A DNA stretch of 64,000 nt, taken from the NCBI RefSeq assembly GCF_000422565.1, contig NZ_AUMA01000010.1, positions 124,001 through 188,000 of the forward strand, read 5' to 3'. The stretch comes from Desulfovibrio aminophilus DSM 12254 (GTDB taxonomy: Bacteria > Desulfobacterota > Desulfovibrionia > Desulfovibrionales > Desulfovibrionaceae). The notes below the pieces were generated by a model. That model ran no database searches and was not told where the DNA came from. It was given only the letters and a program-made list of their open reading frames with translations. The first letter of the stretch is position 1. The number at the start of each line of letters is the position of its first letter. This document shows, one piece after another, positions 7,971 to 15,418 of this stretch. The position numbers and the translations under genes are program-made.

Positions 7971-8459
7971 ATGCTGCCCCAGGTCCACGGGAGAGTGGGA
8001 AGCGGCTCTCCCGCACAGGCACCAAATAAAAAGCCGGGGTTGGGCGCGCACTTCCGGGCACCAATTGCCTGGGGCGAACATACGCCCAATCCCGGTTGCC
8101 AAGGAGGAGCGTTCCGCAGTGTCCTACGGAGGTGTCTCCCAGGAGGTCATCCGGGCAATCTCCGCCCTTGGCGAAGCAAGTGTAAGCGATTCCACGGGCG
8201 CAGGGCAAGGCCCATGAAACCGGCGTTGTTCCATCAGACCCCCCGCTACCAGTAGCGGCCCCATTGCAACCCCGTTAATCCATATCCTGTGCAGCGATCT
8301 CCCGCTGTTTTAAGACTAGCTGCACCGGCTGCGCGCCCGCCGCGCTAAAATCTTGTTCTTGGACACAGGGGGCTCGTTCCGGCCTGGGCGGCCGGAGCGC
8401 CCTCGGCTCCGCCGCCGTTATTAACGGAGGAACCGGTAAAGGGGGACCGCCCCGAAAGG
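7971..8459. other. Non-coding left end of the integrative element
   Basis: No convincing ORF on either strand: open frames here have no ribosome site and unlikely composition. Short palindromes are present, for example CCGTTA-T-TAACGG near 8416-8428. The stretch could hold a packaging or transfer site or a small RNA, as the equivalent part of other satellites does, but nothing in it proves that. Confidence 0.4.
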
Positions 8460-8480
8460 GGAGGAAGGTCCTCCTTTCTT
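8460..8480 (+). terminator. Hairpin with T-rich tail beside the iteron cluster
   Basis: GGAGGA (8460-8465), loop AGG, TCCTCC (8469-8474), then TTTCTT. On the + strand this has the form of a short intrinsic terminator. No + strand gene precedes it, so it may terminate an unseen small RNA or be an element of the origin region. Confidence 0.35.
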
Positions 8481-8483
8481 ATT

Positions 8484-8663
8484 GCCGGTATGGACGGTAT
8501 GCGACGTTCAACTATTTCAATATGTTGCATACCGTCCAAAACGGTTGGACGGTATGCCTGTTGGGCGGTATGCAACATGCAGTAATTACTGCATTTGTAC
8601 TCTGGACGGTATGCCCTGGACGGTATGGCCGGTATGGGCCTGGACGGTATTCTGGACGGTATG
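8484..8663. repeat. Iteron cluster, candidate replication origin of the element
   Basis: The 11-mer TGGACGGTATG occurs exactly at 8491, 8546, 8603, 8617 and 8653, and inverted at 8528-8538. One-mismatch copies lie at 8562, 8626 and 8641, and a partial copy just before 8491. The inverted copy and the 8546 copy form a perfect 11-bp arm hairpin with a 7-nt spacer. ATGTTGCATACCG (8522-8534) pairs with CGGTATGCAACAT (8566-8578). A perfect 18-bp AT-centred palindrome ATGCAGTAA/TTACTGCAT lies at 8577-8594. Clustered iterons, nested palindromes and an AT-rich centre next to a primase/helicase gene are the design of a plasmid- or P4-type origin. Confidence 0.75.
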
Positions 8664-8733
8664 GACGGGATAACGGGGCCCCAAAAGCAGAGGCCGGGTT
8701 GCCCCGGCCCCATCGATCTAATCCACTAGACGC

Positions 8734-10779
8734 CTACGCCAGGAGCCGACGCATTTCCTCGTCAACGTCCGCGCCCCACCAGGCCATGACGTAGCGTGTG
8801 GACTTGCCCCGGCTGTTCTCGCGTTCCTCTTCCACCAGGCGGCCAAGCTCCAGGCCCTGGGCGATGAGCTTCTTTACCGTGGCCTTGCTCATGCCCAGGG
8901 CCACGGGCAACACGTCCAGGGCGGACCTGGCGGTCAGCGGCGTTTCACTCTCGGCGATGGCCTGCTCAACACGGTTCAGGTCGTCCATCATGAAGTCCCC
9001 CTTGTAGGGCACGAGCAACCCGCCGTCACCGCGGCGGAAGTAGTTCATGCCCGTGGTCTTCGAGTAGTTGCTTTTGGCGACACGCCAGCCCTGGAGCAGG
9101 GTGTCGCTCGCAGCGCCCAGCGTGGCCGCCAGGGTGGGCGGGACCGAGACTGTGGTCAGAAGCCAGCGGTGCGCGTTGACCAGGGCTGTGGCCCCGCGCA
9201 CCGCGCCCGGCGCGAGGGCCGTTTCCAGTTTCTTCGTTGAGTCCAAATCCTTTCCACTGGCCTTGTTCACGTGCGCGATGGAGAACATGACTTCGGCCCC
9301 GGACTCGGCCAGAAGGACGCGGAGATGGGCCGCCAGGATTTCCATCTCATTGTTATCCAGCTCCGAGGCCGCGCCCATGAACTGGGCCACCGGGTCCAGC
9401 ACGAGAACCCGGGGCCGGATGCGCCGGGCCAGGGCCAGGGCCTCGCGGTAGCGGGCGCTGGGCTGGAGGTTTCCACAGCGGTCCCGCTCCATGAAGCGGT
9501 AGTCCCCGGCCCCGCGCACCACGTAGAGCCGGGACAGATTCACCTCGCCTTCGACCATGCGCCGCAGGTGGTAGGCGCGCTCGTCCAGGTCTTCCGTCTC
9601 GTCCTCGGCGGTCAGGAACAGCGCCGGACCCGTGGTGTGGAACTTGAACACCCCGCCGGTGAAGTCCCTGCCCGAGGCCACGGAAGCGGCTATCTGCAAA
9701 GCCAGGGTGGACTTGCCGCTGCCCCCGTGCCCGGCGATGAGCGCGATTTTCCCTTTGGGCAGGCCGCCGTCGTTCACCCCGCCCATGAACCAACGGGCGG
9801 GCTTGGGCGGCGTCCGGCCCAGGCGCTCAAAGGACAGGTCTTCGATGTTCGCCACCGCGAAGGGATTGCGCACCACCACGGCGGGGGCCGCGGCAGGCGC
9901 GGCCTGGATCGGGTTGAACACGTCGCCTGGATCGGCCGGGCCATAGACCTCCCGGCAACCGGCAATGGCGCGCTCGATGGTGCGCGCCCGGTAGTCCTCC
10001 CGGCCCTGCCACTTCTCACGCTGGCCCAGGGCGCTCTCGCTGAACAGGCGTTCCATCTGCTCGGCGTCCCGGCGGCACCAGAAGGCCAGCATCGAGAGCA
10101 GCGCCAGATCGGCGGCCGATTGGTCGTCCTTGTAGGCGGACAGGTCGCCCGCGTCGAACAGCGCGGAGAACTTGCCTCCGTTACTCGCTGCGTGGGCCTT
10201 CTCCAGGACCTCCTCGTCCGTGAGGATCGAGGTGCCGACCTCCAGCGTGACCGCGGCCACAGGCTCCGGGTCGGCCAGGTGCTCGGCGTGAAAGGCCTCC
10301 AGCTCGGCCTGGCGCTCCGGCACGTCCCTCCGGTCGCCCAGGGCCCGGCCCGTGACCGTGAAGTAGCGCCCCGTGGCGTAGGCCTCGACCCGGCCTTTGC
10401 GGCACCGGCCGGGAGGCAGCTCGCCGCGCACAAGCACGTGGAGCCCGGTGCCGCTGGGCGAGACTTCGGCGTAGCCGTTCAGGATGCGTACGATCTCCGC
10501 AGCCCAGGGTTCGATCTCGCCCTGGGGGTCACGGCACTTGTCGAGGTCCACGCCCACGATGCCGTCCCCATTGAACACGAAGCCCAGGCCGTCGAAGCCG
10601 CCGCGCTGGTAGGCGGCCAGGGCCTGGGCATAGGGCGCCCAGGTGGCGGGCTGGTTCACCGCTGCGGGATAGCCGGTCTTGGGGTCCGCGGGCTGTTTGG
10701 CGCGATGGCAGACCCAGCGGTCCAGGGCCTTCAGCTCTTCGGGGATATGGTCGGGGGTCAAGGCCGAGGCGCTATTCAT
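8734..10779 (-). CDS. Primase-polymerase fused to RepA-like helicase (element replication protein)
   Basis: A protein of 681 aa. The ATG at 10779 was chosen because GGGGAGG precedes it by 6 nt and it overlaps the stop of the upstream gene; an ATG 7 codons earlier lacks a site. Residues 10-150 look like a bifunctional primase/polymerase (PrimPol) domain, with GVDLDKC (Asp78, Asp80) and SPSGTGLHVLVRG. Residues 200-280 resemble the helical primase C-terminal domain. A RecA/RepA-type hexameric helicase follows, with Walker A GHGGSGKST at 350-358 and Walker B VLVLDP at 458-463. A winged-helix-like end with LGMSKATVKKLIAQG closes it. It should prime and unwind at the iteron cluster that follows its 3' end, as P4 alpha protein does at its origin. 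Confidence 0.85.
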   Translation of the reverse strand: MNSASALTPDHIPEELKALDRWVCHRAKQPADPKTGYPAAVNQPATWAPYAQALAAYQRGGFDGLGFVFNGDGIVGVDLDKCRDPQGEIEPWAAEIVRILNGYAEVSPSGTGLHVLVRGELPPGRCRKGRVEAYATGRYFTVTGRALGDRRDVPERQAELEAFHAEHLADPEPVAAVTLEVGTSILTDEEVLEKAHAASNGGKFSALFDAGDLSAYKDDQSAADLALLSMLAFWCRRDAEQMERLFSESALGQREKWQGREDYRARTIERAIAGCREVYGPADPGDVFNPIQAAPAAAPAVVVRNPFAVANIEDLSFERLGRTPPKPARWFMGGVNDGGLPKGKIALIAGHGGSGKSTLALQIAASVASGRDFTGGVFKFHTTGPALFLTAEDETEDLDERAYHLRRMVEGEVNLSRLYVVRGAGDYRFMERDRCGNLQPSARYREALALARRIRPRVLVLDPVAQFMGAASELDNNEMEILAAHLRVLLAESGAEVMFSIAHVNKASGKDLDSTKKLETALAPGAVRGATALVNAHRWLLTTVSVPPTLAATLGAASDTLLQGWRVAKSNYSKTTGMNYFRRGDGGLLVPYKGDFMMDDLNRVEQAIAESETPLTARSALDVLPVALGMSKATVKKLIAQGLELGRLVEEERENSRGKSTRYVMAWWGADVDEEMRRLLA

Positions 10780-11242
10780 GCGCGGCCTCCCCGGCGACAA
10801 GCGCCGCCTCTTCGGGATTGAAGAAACGCATCACGTAGGGCGCGTCAGGCGTTGGCAGGATTTTGCCGTCAGCAGACTTCTCCAACTCGTCATACTCACG
10901 CAGGAAGAGATGGCCCGCGAACCGGCTGCAACGTCCCGTGGCGGGCGTGACAGGAAGGCCCCGGCCCGGTTCCGGCGGGTTGCAGGCGCAGAATCCGCGG
11001 TCCTCTGCCCAGCCCAGGACCCGCGTGAAGTGGAGGCAATTCCCGCAGCGCGATTTCCACTGGTTGTGGTTCAAGTCCGTGATAAGCGGACCGTCGAGGT
11101 CGCGGCCTTCGCCGCACCAAGCGCCAATTGAGACTTTCGGCCAACCGTTGGGCCCCGGTTCGCGCCGGCGGCATTCACCGAGTTGACCTTTTTCAGCAGC
11201 ACGACTATAGAAGATGCAATCTTCACAAGTAGCAGTAAGCAT
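10772..11242 (-). CDS. Cysteine-rich, probably zinc-binding protein of the element
   Basis: A protein of 156 aa from the ATG at 11242, preceded by GGAGGAAAAT. It starts MLTATCEDCIFYS and has later GECRR, WKSRCGNCLHFTR, FCACNPP and GRCSRF segments. Ten or so cysteines sit mostly in CxxC-like pairs, which suggests two treble-clef or zinc-ribbon type knuckles. I do not recognise a named family. Its end overlaps the start of the primase/helicase (ATGAATAG), so the two are translationally coupled and it may take part in replication or its control. Confidence 0.65.
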   Translation of the reverse strand: MLTATCEDCIFYSRAAEKGQLGECRRREPGPNGWPKVSIGAWCGEGRDLDGPLITDLNHNQWKSRCGNCLHFTRVLGWAEDRGFCACNPPEPGRGLPVTPATGRCSRFAGHLFLREYDELEKSADGKILPTPDAPYVMRFFNPEEAALVAGEAAHE

Positions 11243-11390
11243 ATTTTCCTCCGTTGGCCGGGGCGTGTCCGCGCCCCGGCCTTCATTTTTTTCAGGACAT
11301 CGTTTAGGCTTCCTGTGTCGAGGGTGGAGATTGCCCGGACTATGCCAGCCGCTTCCGGGCTGGCCTCCGTGGAACGCTCCGCTCTCGACC

Positions 11391-13076
11391 CTAGTGCCCC
11401 TGGTAGCGGAACAGCTTGTTCCCGACGCGCCAACCCACAGCATCGCTGTCCCAGACCGCTTCCGCGGGCATCCCGTTCGGCCGGGTCGGCTCCTCCAGCA
11501 CGGTGCCGGGCCGCTGCTCGAACTGGTAGGCCGTGTCCTGAAACCAGTCGTTCCAGCCGGTGCCCTTGACCTTGCCTTTCAGGATCAGCCGGTCCATAAG
11601 CTGGTCCTTGATCACGGGGTCGATGGCCTTGCCGCCGTTGGCCCGGATCGCCTTGCTGACCTCTTCGGCGTAGCGCCGGTTCAGGCGGGCGACGAGCTGG
11701 CCCTGTGCGCTGTCGGGCTCGACCTTGTGAAGATCGGCCACGCGCATCCCCAGAACCGAAGCCGCAGCCTCCTTGATCCGGTCCGCGTCACTCCGCACCT
11801 CATCCCACACAACCTTCCCGTCCGCCTTGCCGATCCCCAGATAAATACCGTCGAACTTGTGGCGATCCTCGGGCGATAAGTCGGTCAGATGATCGATGGA
11901 CTTCCATTCGGCTTTAAACTTTTCCGGGTCCGTGGCTGCCAGATTGGTGAAATACCAGTCCACCGCCGGATCACTGACAACACCCGCGCCCTTGCTCATC
12001 GTCGTGACATAGGCCTGGGCCTCTCGCTGCATCCCTCTCGGGGCTTCAGCCACGTATTTATTGACCAGGCTCGTATCGCCCGCCTTCAAGGCTTTGGTTA
12101 GACCGTCTTCCCACTGCTGAGCCTGGACCCGCTCGGCCTCATTCCGGCGGACCTGGGCGAAGCTGTAATCAGACTTCGCCATGTCCTTGGCCCGCTCTTT
12201 CGCCAAAGGGTTCAATCCGCTCTTTTCAATGGCCGCAAGCTGGGCATCGATCCCCAGGGCCCGGGTTTTCTCGACGACGCTTTGAGCCTGGGCCAGTTCG
12301 GTCAGGGGCTTGAGTTTGCTTTCCAGCTTCATGGCATCCTCGCCCAGCAGGCGGGCGTCCTTGCCCAGTCCCTGGGCGAACCCGAGGGCCCCGGCATCCG
12401 CGCCGCGCTCGGCCGCCTGGAGGATGATCTTGCTTTGGTACTCAGCCACCATGCGGTCCGTGGCTTCCGGAGACAGGCCCTTCAGCTTGGCCGCGCCGCG
12501 GACCGCCTCCGCGCCCCGGGCCATGCCCGCCTCGAACAGGCTGGAACTGGTGTAGTTGGTCACGGCGTAACTGCCTTCACTCTCAGCCAGGGCGAGTTGC
12601 GTTCCGGCCTGCCACTCCTTGCGCTGTTGCGCTTCATGGCGGGCGACACTCGTTTCGCTCTCTACCCGGAACGCTTGCGCCTTTTTCAAAAACGCGGTGC
12701 GCTGGTTGTCGTTGTCCAGCGATCCCGCGATTTCATCCTGGACCTTCTGGAAGGCCTCCTGGGTCCGCTTGACGGCACCCAGGGCGTTTTCGCCGCTCTG
12801 GCTGTAAACCCCGCCTTCTCCGTTCAGGAACGGATTCATCGCGTCATGGAGCTGGATGTACGCGCCGTAGGCCTTGTTCTCGTCTTCCTCCACGCGCATC
12901 CGGTAGGCCACCGCGCCCAGAGCAGTGCCCATGTTCGTCAGGCCCTGGCCACCGCTCTGGAGTTCCTTACCGTCCGAGCCAAAAGCGGCAAGCGGGGTAT
13001 TGAGCGCCTGTTTCGTGGCGTTCAGGTCCACCGACTGACGGTCGAATTGCTGCTGGTACTGCGGGATGACGGGCAT
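11391..13076 (-). CDS. Phage internal-virion/DNA-ejection-like protein
   Basis: A protein of 561 aa from ATG 13076, which has GGAGGG 8 nt upstream. After a short MPVIPQYQQQFD leader the chain is almost all polar helix rich in Ala, Gln, Glu and Lys, including a Gly-Gly turn with GGVYSQSGENALGAV near residue 90 and long coiled-coil-like stretches. This is the pattern of internal virion or ejection proteins encoded in phage tail/ejection modules, recalled from family features and not from a search. No lytic transglycosylase domain is seen. It is the only virion-type gene in the element. Its start overlaps the alpA stop (TGATG), so it is made from the alpA message. Function in the element is unknown. 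Confidence 0.6.
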   Translation of the reverse strand: MPVIPQYQQQFDRQSVDLNATKQALNTPLAAFGSDGKELQSGGQGLTNMGTALGAVAYRMRVEEDENKAYGAYIQLHDAMNPFLNGEGGVYSQSGENALGAVKRTQEAFQKVQDEIAGSLDNDNQRTAFLKKAQAFRVESETSVARHEAQQRKEWQAGTQLALAESEGSYAVTNYTSSSLFEAGMARGAEAVRGAAKLKGLSPEATDRMVAEYQSKIILQAAERGADAGALGFAQGLGKDARLLGEDAMKLESKLKPLTELAQAQSVVEKTRALGIDAQLAAIEKSGLNPLAKERAKDMAKSDYSFAQVRRNEAERVQAQQWEDGLTKALKAGDTSLVNKYVAEAPRGMQREAQAYVTTMSKGAGVVSDPAVDWYFTNLAATDPEKFKAEWKSIDHLTDLSPEDRHKFDGIYLGIGKADGKVVWDEVRSDADRIKEAAASVLGMRVADLHKVEPDSAQGQLVARLNRRYAEEVSKAIRANGGKAIDPVIKDQLMDRLILKGKVKGTGWNDWFQDTAYQFEQRPGTVLEEPTRPNGMPAEAVWDSDAVGWRVGNKLFRYQGH

Positions 13077-13291
13077 CAGTAGGGCCCTCCTTCCGAACCG
13101 GCGCGTTCGATGAGGGTGTGAATGTCCGAGACGCGCCACGCCGTGGTTCGCGGCCCGAGCTTCACAGGGCGAGGGAAACGGCCGGTCTTGCAGCCCTGCC
13201 ACCAGGCAGATTTGCTCACCGGAATAATTTTGAGGATTTGAGGGAGCCGGAGAAATCCAGACGAGGGGATTGAGACGAGTTGCGTATCCAC
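13076..13291 (-). CDS. AlpA-family DNA-binding regulator
   Basis: A 71-aa protein starting at GTG 13291 behind AGGAGG. The core GFLRLPQILKIIPVSKSAWWQGCKTGRFPRPVKLGPRTTAWRVSDI (in segments RLPQILKIIPVSKSAW and FPRPVKLGPRTTAW) is the AlpA/phage excisionase helix-turn-helix and wing. AlpA proteins activate integrase/excision genes of P4-like satellites. It is followed with a 1-nt overlap by the virion-like gene. A tandem 21-bp repeat lies 55-96 bp upstream. Confidence 0.85.
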   Translation of the reverse strand: MDTQLVSIPSSGFLRLPQILKIIPVSKSAWWQGCKTGRFPRPVKLGPRTTAWRVSDIHTLIERAGSEGGPY

Positions 13292-13345
13292 AATAAACCT
13301 CCTAGGTTCATCGTGGATTAAATCCGGCTACCCCCCGTGGCGCTA

Positions 13346-13387
13346 GGGTAGGCGCTTTAGGCAAAAGGGTAGGCGCTTTAGGCAAAA
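13346..13387. repeat. Perfect tandem repeat, two 21-bp units, upstream of alpA
   Basis: Two identical units, 13346-13366 and 13367-13387, each beginning GGGTAGGCGC and ending TTAGGCAAAA, head to tail with no spacer. They lie between the alpA promoter region and the 3' end of the next gene. Two adjacent copies two helical turns long suggest a cooperative binding site for an element regulator. Confidence 0.8.
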
Positions 13388-13393
13388 CGCGAG

Positions 13394-13957
13394 TTACTTT
13401 TTCTTCCCTCTTGCTCGCAGGCCCCGACTTCTATGCGCGTGTGCGCGATCCTTGTTCCATGGCTCGTTCGCCAGCGCAGCACCCAAAACGCGGTGGCCTA
13501 CTTGCTGGAATTGCTGATCCACCCGCGTAGCCAATTGACTATTTTCAGTAATACCTTCGCTTCTCAATTGATTAACAAAACGAGTCAACTCCGCCAATGA
13601 CGGCTTGCATGTCATGCGCGGCTCGGCCTCCTGCGGCGTTCCATCACCATCGACTGTGGGCGGCCCCGCCGTAGTGCTGTTCTCGGCCTCCTGAAGCAGC
13701 GCCGTTGCACGGGCCTCCAGCTCTTCCGCTTCCCTTTTCCGGAATTCCGCCAAAGAGTTCACCGCCGACAAGGAAAACATGAGGTCTTGCCAGGAATATC
13801 CACCGGGAAGAGTCGGCAGTGCCCAGTAGGCGCGAAGGTCGCCACCTGGAAAGTGGAGCGGCGTCAAGTACCCGCCGGTGCAAAGCTCGTACAGCCCCTG
13901 CTTATCGACGCCAAGAATCCGCATCGCGTGTTGCGCTGTGATCGCGTCCTGGCTCAC
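13394..13957 (-). CDS. Element protein with possible N-terminal helix-turn-helix, function unknown
   Basis: A protein of 187 aa if it starts at GTG 13957, which has GGGGGG 6 nt upstream; an ATG at 13984 gives 196 aa but has no ribosome site. The first 40 residues (AITAQHAMRILGVDKQGLYELC, then GGYLTPLHFPGG) resemble a MerR-type HTH with wing. A middle region of charged helix and a basic tail ending RSRGLRARGKKK follow. No named family recognised. It sits in the leftward regulatory block of the element. Confidence 0.6.
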   Translation of the reverse strand: MSQDAITAQHAMRILGVDKQGLYELCTGGYLTPLHFPGGDLRAYWALPTLPGGYSWQDLMFSLSAVNSLAEFRKREAEELEARATALLQEAENSTTAGPPTVDGDGTPQEAEPRMTCKPSLAELTRFVNQLRSEGITENSQLATRVDQQFQQVGHRVLGAALANEPWNKDRAHAHRSRGLRARGKKK

Positions 13958-14064
13958 GGCAAGCCCCCCTATACTCGCCCCCATGAAGAGTCAGGGCCAG
14001 GCCGCCAGGGGAGCAGCTTTTCGACGCCGGGGATCAGCCGGAGCCTAGGCCCTGGGAATGCGCC

Positions 14065-14313
14065 CTATGCCTGCGGCTCTGCCGCCAAGGCGTTGTCGAT
14101 ATCCCGGATCAAGCACTCATGCGCGTCTTTAACAAGGACGTTCAAAAGGTCCGCCACGCAGGTGCCTCCGCTGAGGTCCGCCACATGGGGGCATTCGATC
14201 AAAATTTCTGCCAAGGAAGACAAGCCGGCAAGGCACCGGACCGCAATGTCTTCCGCGCCCAGTAATCGCTCTTGCCCGTTCCTTCCGAAGTCGGATACTA
14301 TCTCTTCAGCCAT
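14065..14313 (-). CDS. Small element protein of unknown function
   Basis: An 82-aa ORF starting at ATG 14313 with GGGAGG 5 nt upstream. The protein is helical and acidic, with four cysteines (VRCLAG, IECPHVA, GGTCVA, HECLI). Nothing in it matches a family I know. It is in the same direction as its neighbours and the ribosome site supports it as a real gene. Confidence 0.55.
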   Translation of the reverse strand: MAEEIVSDFGRNGQERLLGAEDIAVRCLAGLSSLAEILIECPHVADLSGGTCVADLLNVLVKDAHECLIRDIDNALAAEPQA

Positions 14314-14379
14314 GACGACCTCCCTACAGGTTGTCGGGTTAGGCTCCGGCGGGGTATGCGACACCCCGCCGGAGCCGAT

Positions 14380-14643
14380 TTATTTACGAGCCCACAGCGG
14401 GCCGGTGCGGTCCCCTGTGCTGCTGTACGGAGAAGGCAAGCCTTTGAGCCGGAAGACCTGTTCGGTGAGGCGGCGTTCTTCGGCGTCCGGGGACGTGAGT
14501 TCGTCCAGGCTCGCCTCCTCGACCCGCCAGTGGCCGGACGGGAGCTGACGGCCCCGGAGCCGGCCGTCGCGCAGGTAGCGGCGGATGGTGCCCACGCTCA
14601 CGTCCAGGCGCTGGGCGGCCTTGGGTAGTCTCAAGTAGCGCAT
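14380..14643 (-). CDS. Excisionase-type wHTH DNA-binding protein
   Basis: An 87-aa protein beginning MRYLRLPKAAQRLDVSVGTI, followed by RRYLRDGRL and GHWRVEEASLDEL. This is the HTH_17/MerR-like fold used by excisionases and small phage regulators: recognition helix SVGTIRRYL, then a wing. The ATG at 14643 follows AAAGGGG. The 35-residue tail is polar and unassigned. It stands between hicB and the hypothetical genes and is a candidate for controlling integration or the alpA message. Confidence 0.75.
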   Translation of the reverse strand: MRYLRLPKAAQRLDVSVGTIRRYLRDGRLRGRQLPSGHWRVEEASLDELTSPDAEERRLTEQVFRLKGLPSPYSSTGDRTGPLWARK

Positions 14644-14704
14644 GGCGTCACCCCTTTCGATCAGCGCATCGCACAGCGGGCGACGGCTTCGGCACCTTGC
14701 TGTC

Positions 14705-15187
14705 TCACGGCCTGGCCTCCCCCCGGTTGCCGCAGGCCACGCGGGATGACGCCGGGGGGACAGGCTCCACCGTGACCCTGGCCCGGTAGCCCAGGGCCGC
14801 CAGGCCCATTTCCAGGTGATCCCAGCGCGAGACGTGGAAGAGGTCCAGCAGGCGGCGTACCGACTTCGGGTCGGTTTCCAGGAGCCGCGCAAGCCGGACT
14901 TGGCTCACACCCTGGCGGCGCATGGCCTGGTAGATCGTGAGCTTGACCTCGGCCATGGCCGGAATGTCCACGAAGCCGCCCGGCTTGGTCTTTTTCGGCG
15001 TGGGAGCAAGGGGGATGTCCTCCCCGTCGTCCATCATGGCGGACAGCATGGTCAGGGCCACGTCCAGGGCCATGTCCCGCGCCTCGGACTCGCTCCGGCA
15101 GGCGGTGAAGGCCCCGGGGATGCCCTCGACAACCACGAGAAAGGTGCCGTTCTCCTCGGGGGTGATGGTGTAGGGATAGCGCAGCAT
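14705..15187 (-). CDS. hicB: HicB-family antitoxin
   Basis: A protein of 160 aa. Residues 1-60 are the partial RNase H-like HicB fold, with YPYTITPEENGTFLVVVEGIPGA (in part) and TACRSESEARDMALD. Residues 78-140 look like an Xre-type HTH (MAEVKLTIYQAMRRQGVS, QVRLARLLETD). HicB binds HicA and represses the pair. Its ATG directly abuts the hicA stop, the usual hicA-hicB order. It probably stabilises the integrated element. Confidence 0.88.
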   Translation of the reverse strand: MLRYPYTITPEENGTFLVVVEGIPGAFTACRSESEARDMALDVALTMLSAMMDDGEDIPLAPTPKKTKPGGFVDIPAMAEVKLTIYQAMRRQGVSQVRLARLLETDPKSVRRLLDLFHVSRWDHLEMGLAALGYRARVTVEPVPPASSRVACGNRGEARP

Positions 15188-15385
15188 CTAAAGCTCCTTC
15201 GGGTCGATCCCGAGCTGCTTGCACAGCATCTTGATGTACTCCGGGCCTAGATCGACGTTGCCGTGGGTCGAAACCGGGGCCTTGCGGCCCTGGTAGCGGA
15301 CCAACTGGTGCCCGCCTTTCCCCCGGGCCTTCTCGATCTCCGCGCCCAGGGCGGCCAGCCGCCGCAACAGTTCCTTGCCCTTCAT
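15188..15385 (-). CDS. hicA: HicA-family mRNA interferase toxin
   Basis: A protein of 65 aa from ATG 15385, behind AAGGAAGG. It has the double-stranded RNA-binding-like HicA fold: MKGKELLRRLAALG, GKGGHQLVRY with the likely catalytic His, and APVSTHGNVDLGPEYIKMLCKQLGI. HicA cleaves mRNA when not bound by HicB. A 20-bp palindrome lies between its ribosome site and the integrase stop and is probably where HicB represses the pair. Confidence 0.88.
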   Translation of the reverse strand: MKGKELLRRLAALGAEIEKARGKGGHQLVRYQGRKAPVSTHGNVDLGPEYIKMLCKQLGIDPKEL

Positions 15386-15397
15386 GCTTCCTTCCTT

Positions 15398-15417
15398 ATA
15401 GGGCACTTCTGCCCTAT
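15398..15417. promoter_or_regulatory. Perfect palindrome upstream of hicAB, likely HicB operator
   Basis: ATAGGGCA (15398-15405), CTTC, TGCCCTAT (15410-15417): an 8+8 bp perfect inverted repeat, 12 bp upstream of the hicA start and immediately after the integrase stop codon. Toxin-antitoxin pairs are typically autorepressed at such sites. Binding by HicB is inference. Confidence 0.6.
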
Positions 15418-15418
15418 G

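Noticed and set aside
8484-8663. CRISPR array
   Set aside because: Repeats are 11 bp, irregularly spaced and partly inverted, with no 30-40 bp spacers and no cas genes.
8345-8713. ORFs with PSIPSR-type repeats and the opposite-strand VWTVC repeats
   Set aside because: They are translations of the DNA iterons; no ribosome site, and the repeated peptides follow from the repeated DNA.
13394-13984. Start at ATG 13984 for the element HTH-like gene
   Set aside because: No ribosome site precedes it, whereas GTG 13957 has a G-rich site 6 nt upstream; kept as an alternative in the entry.
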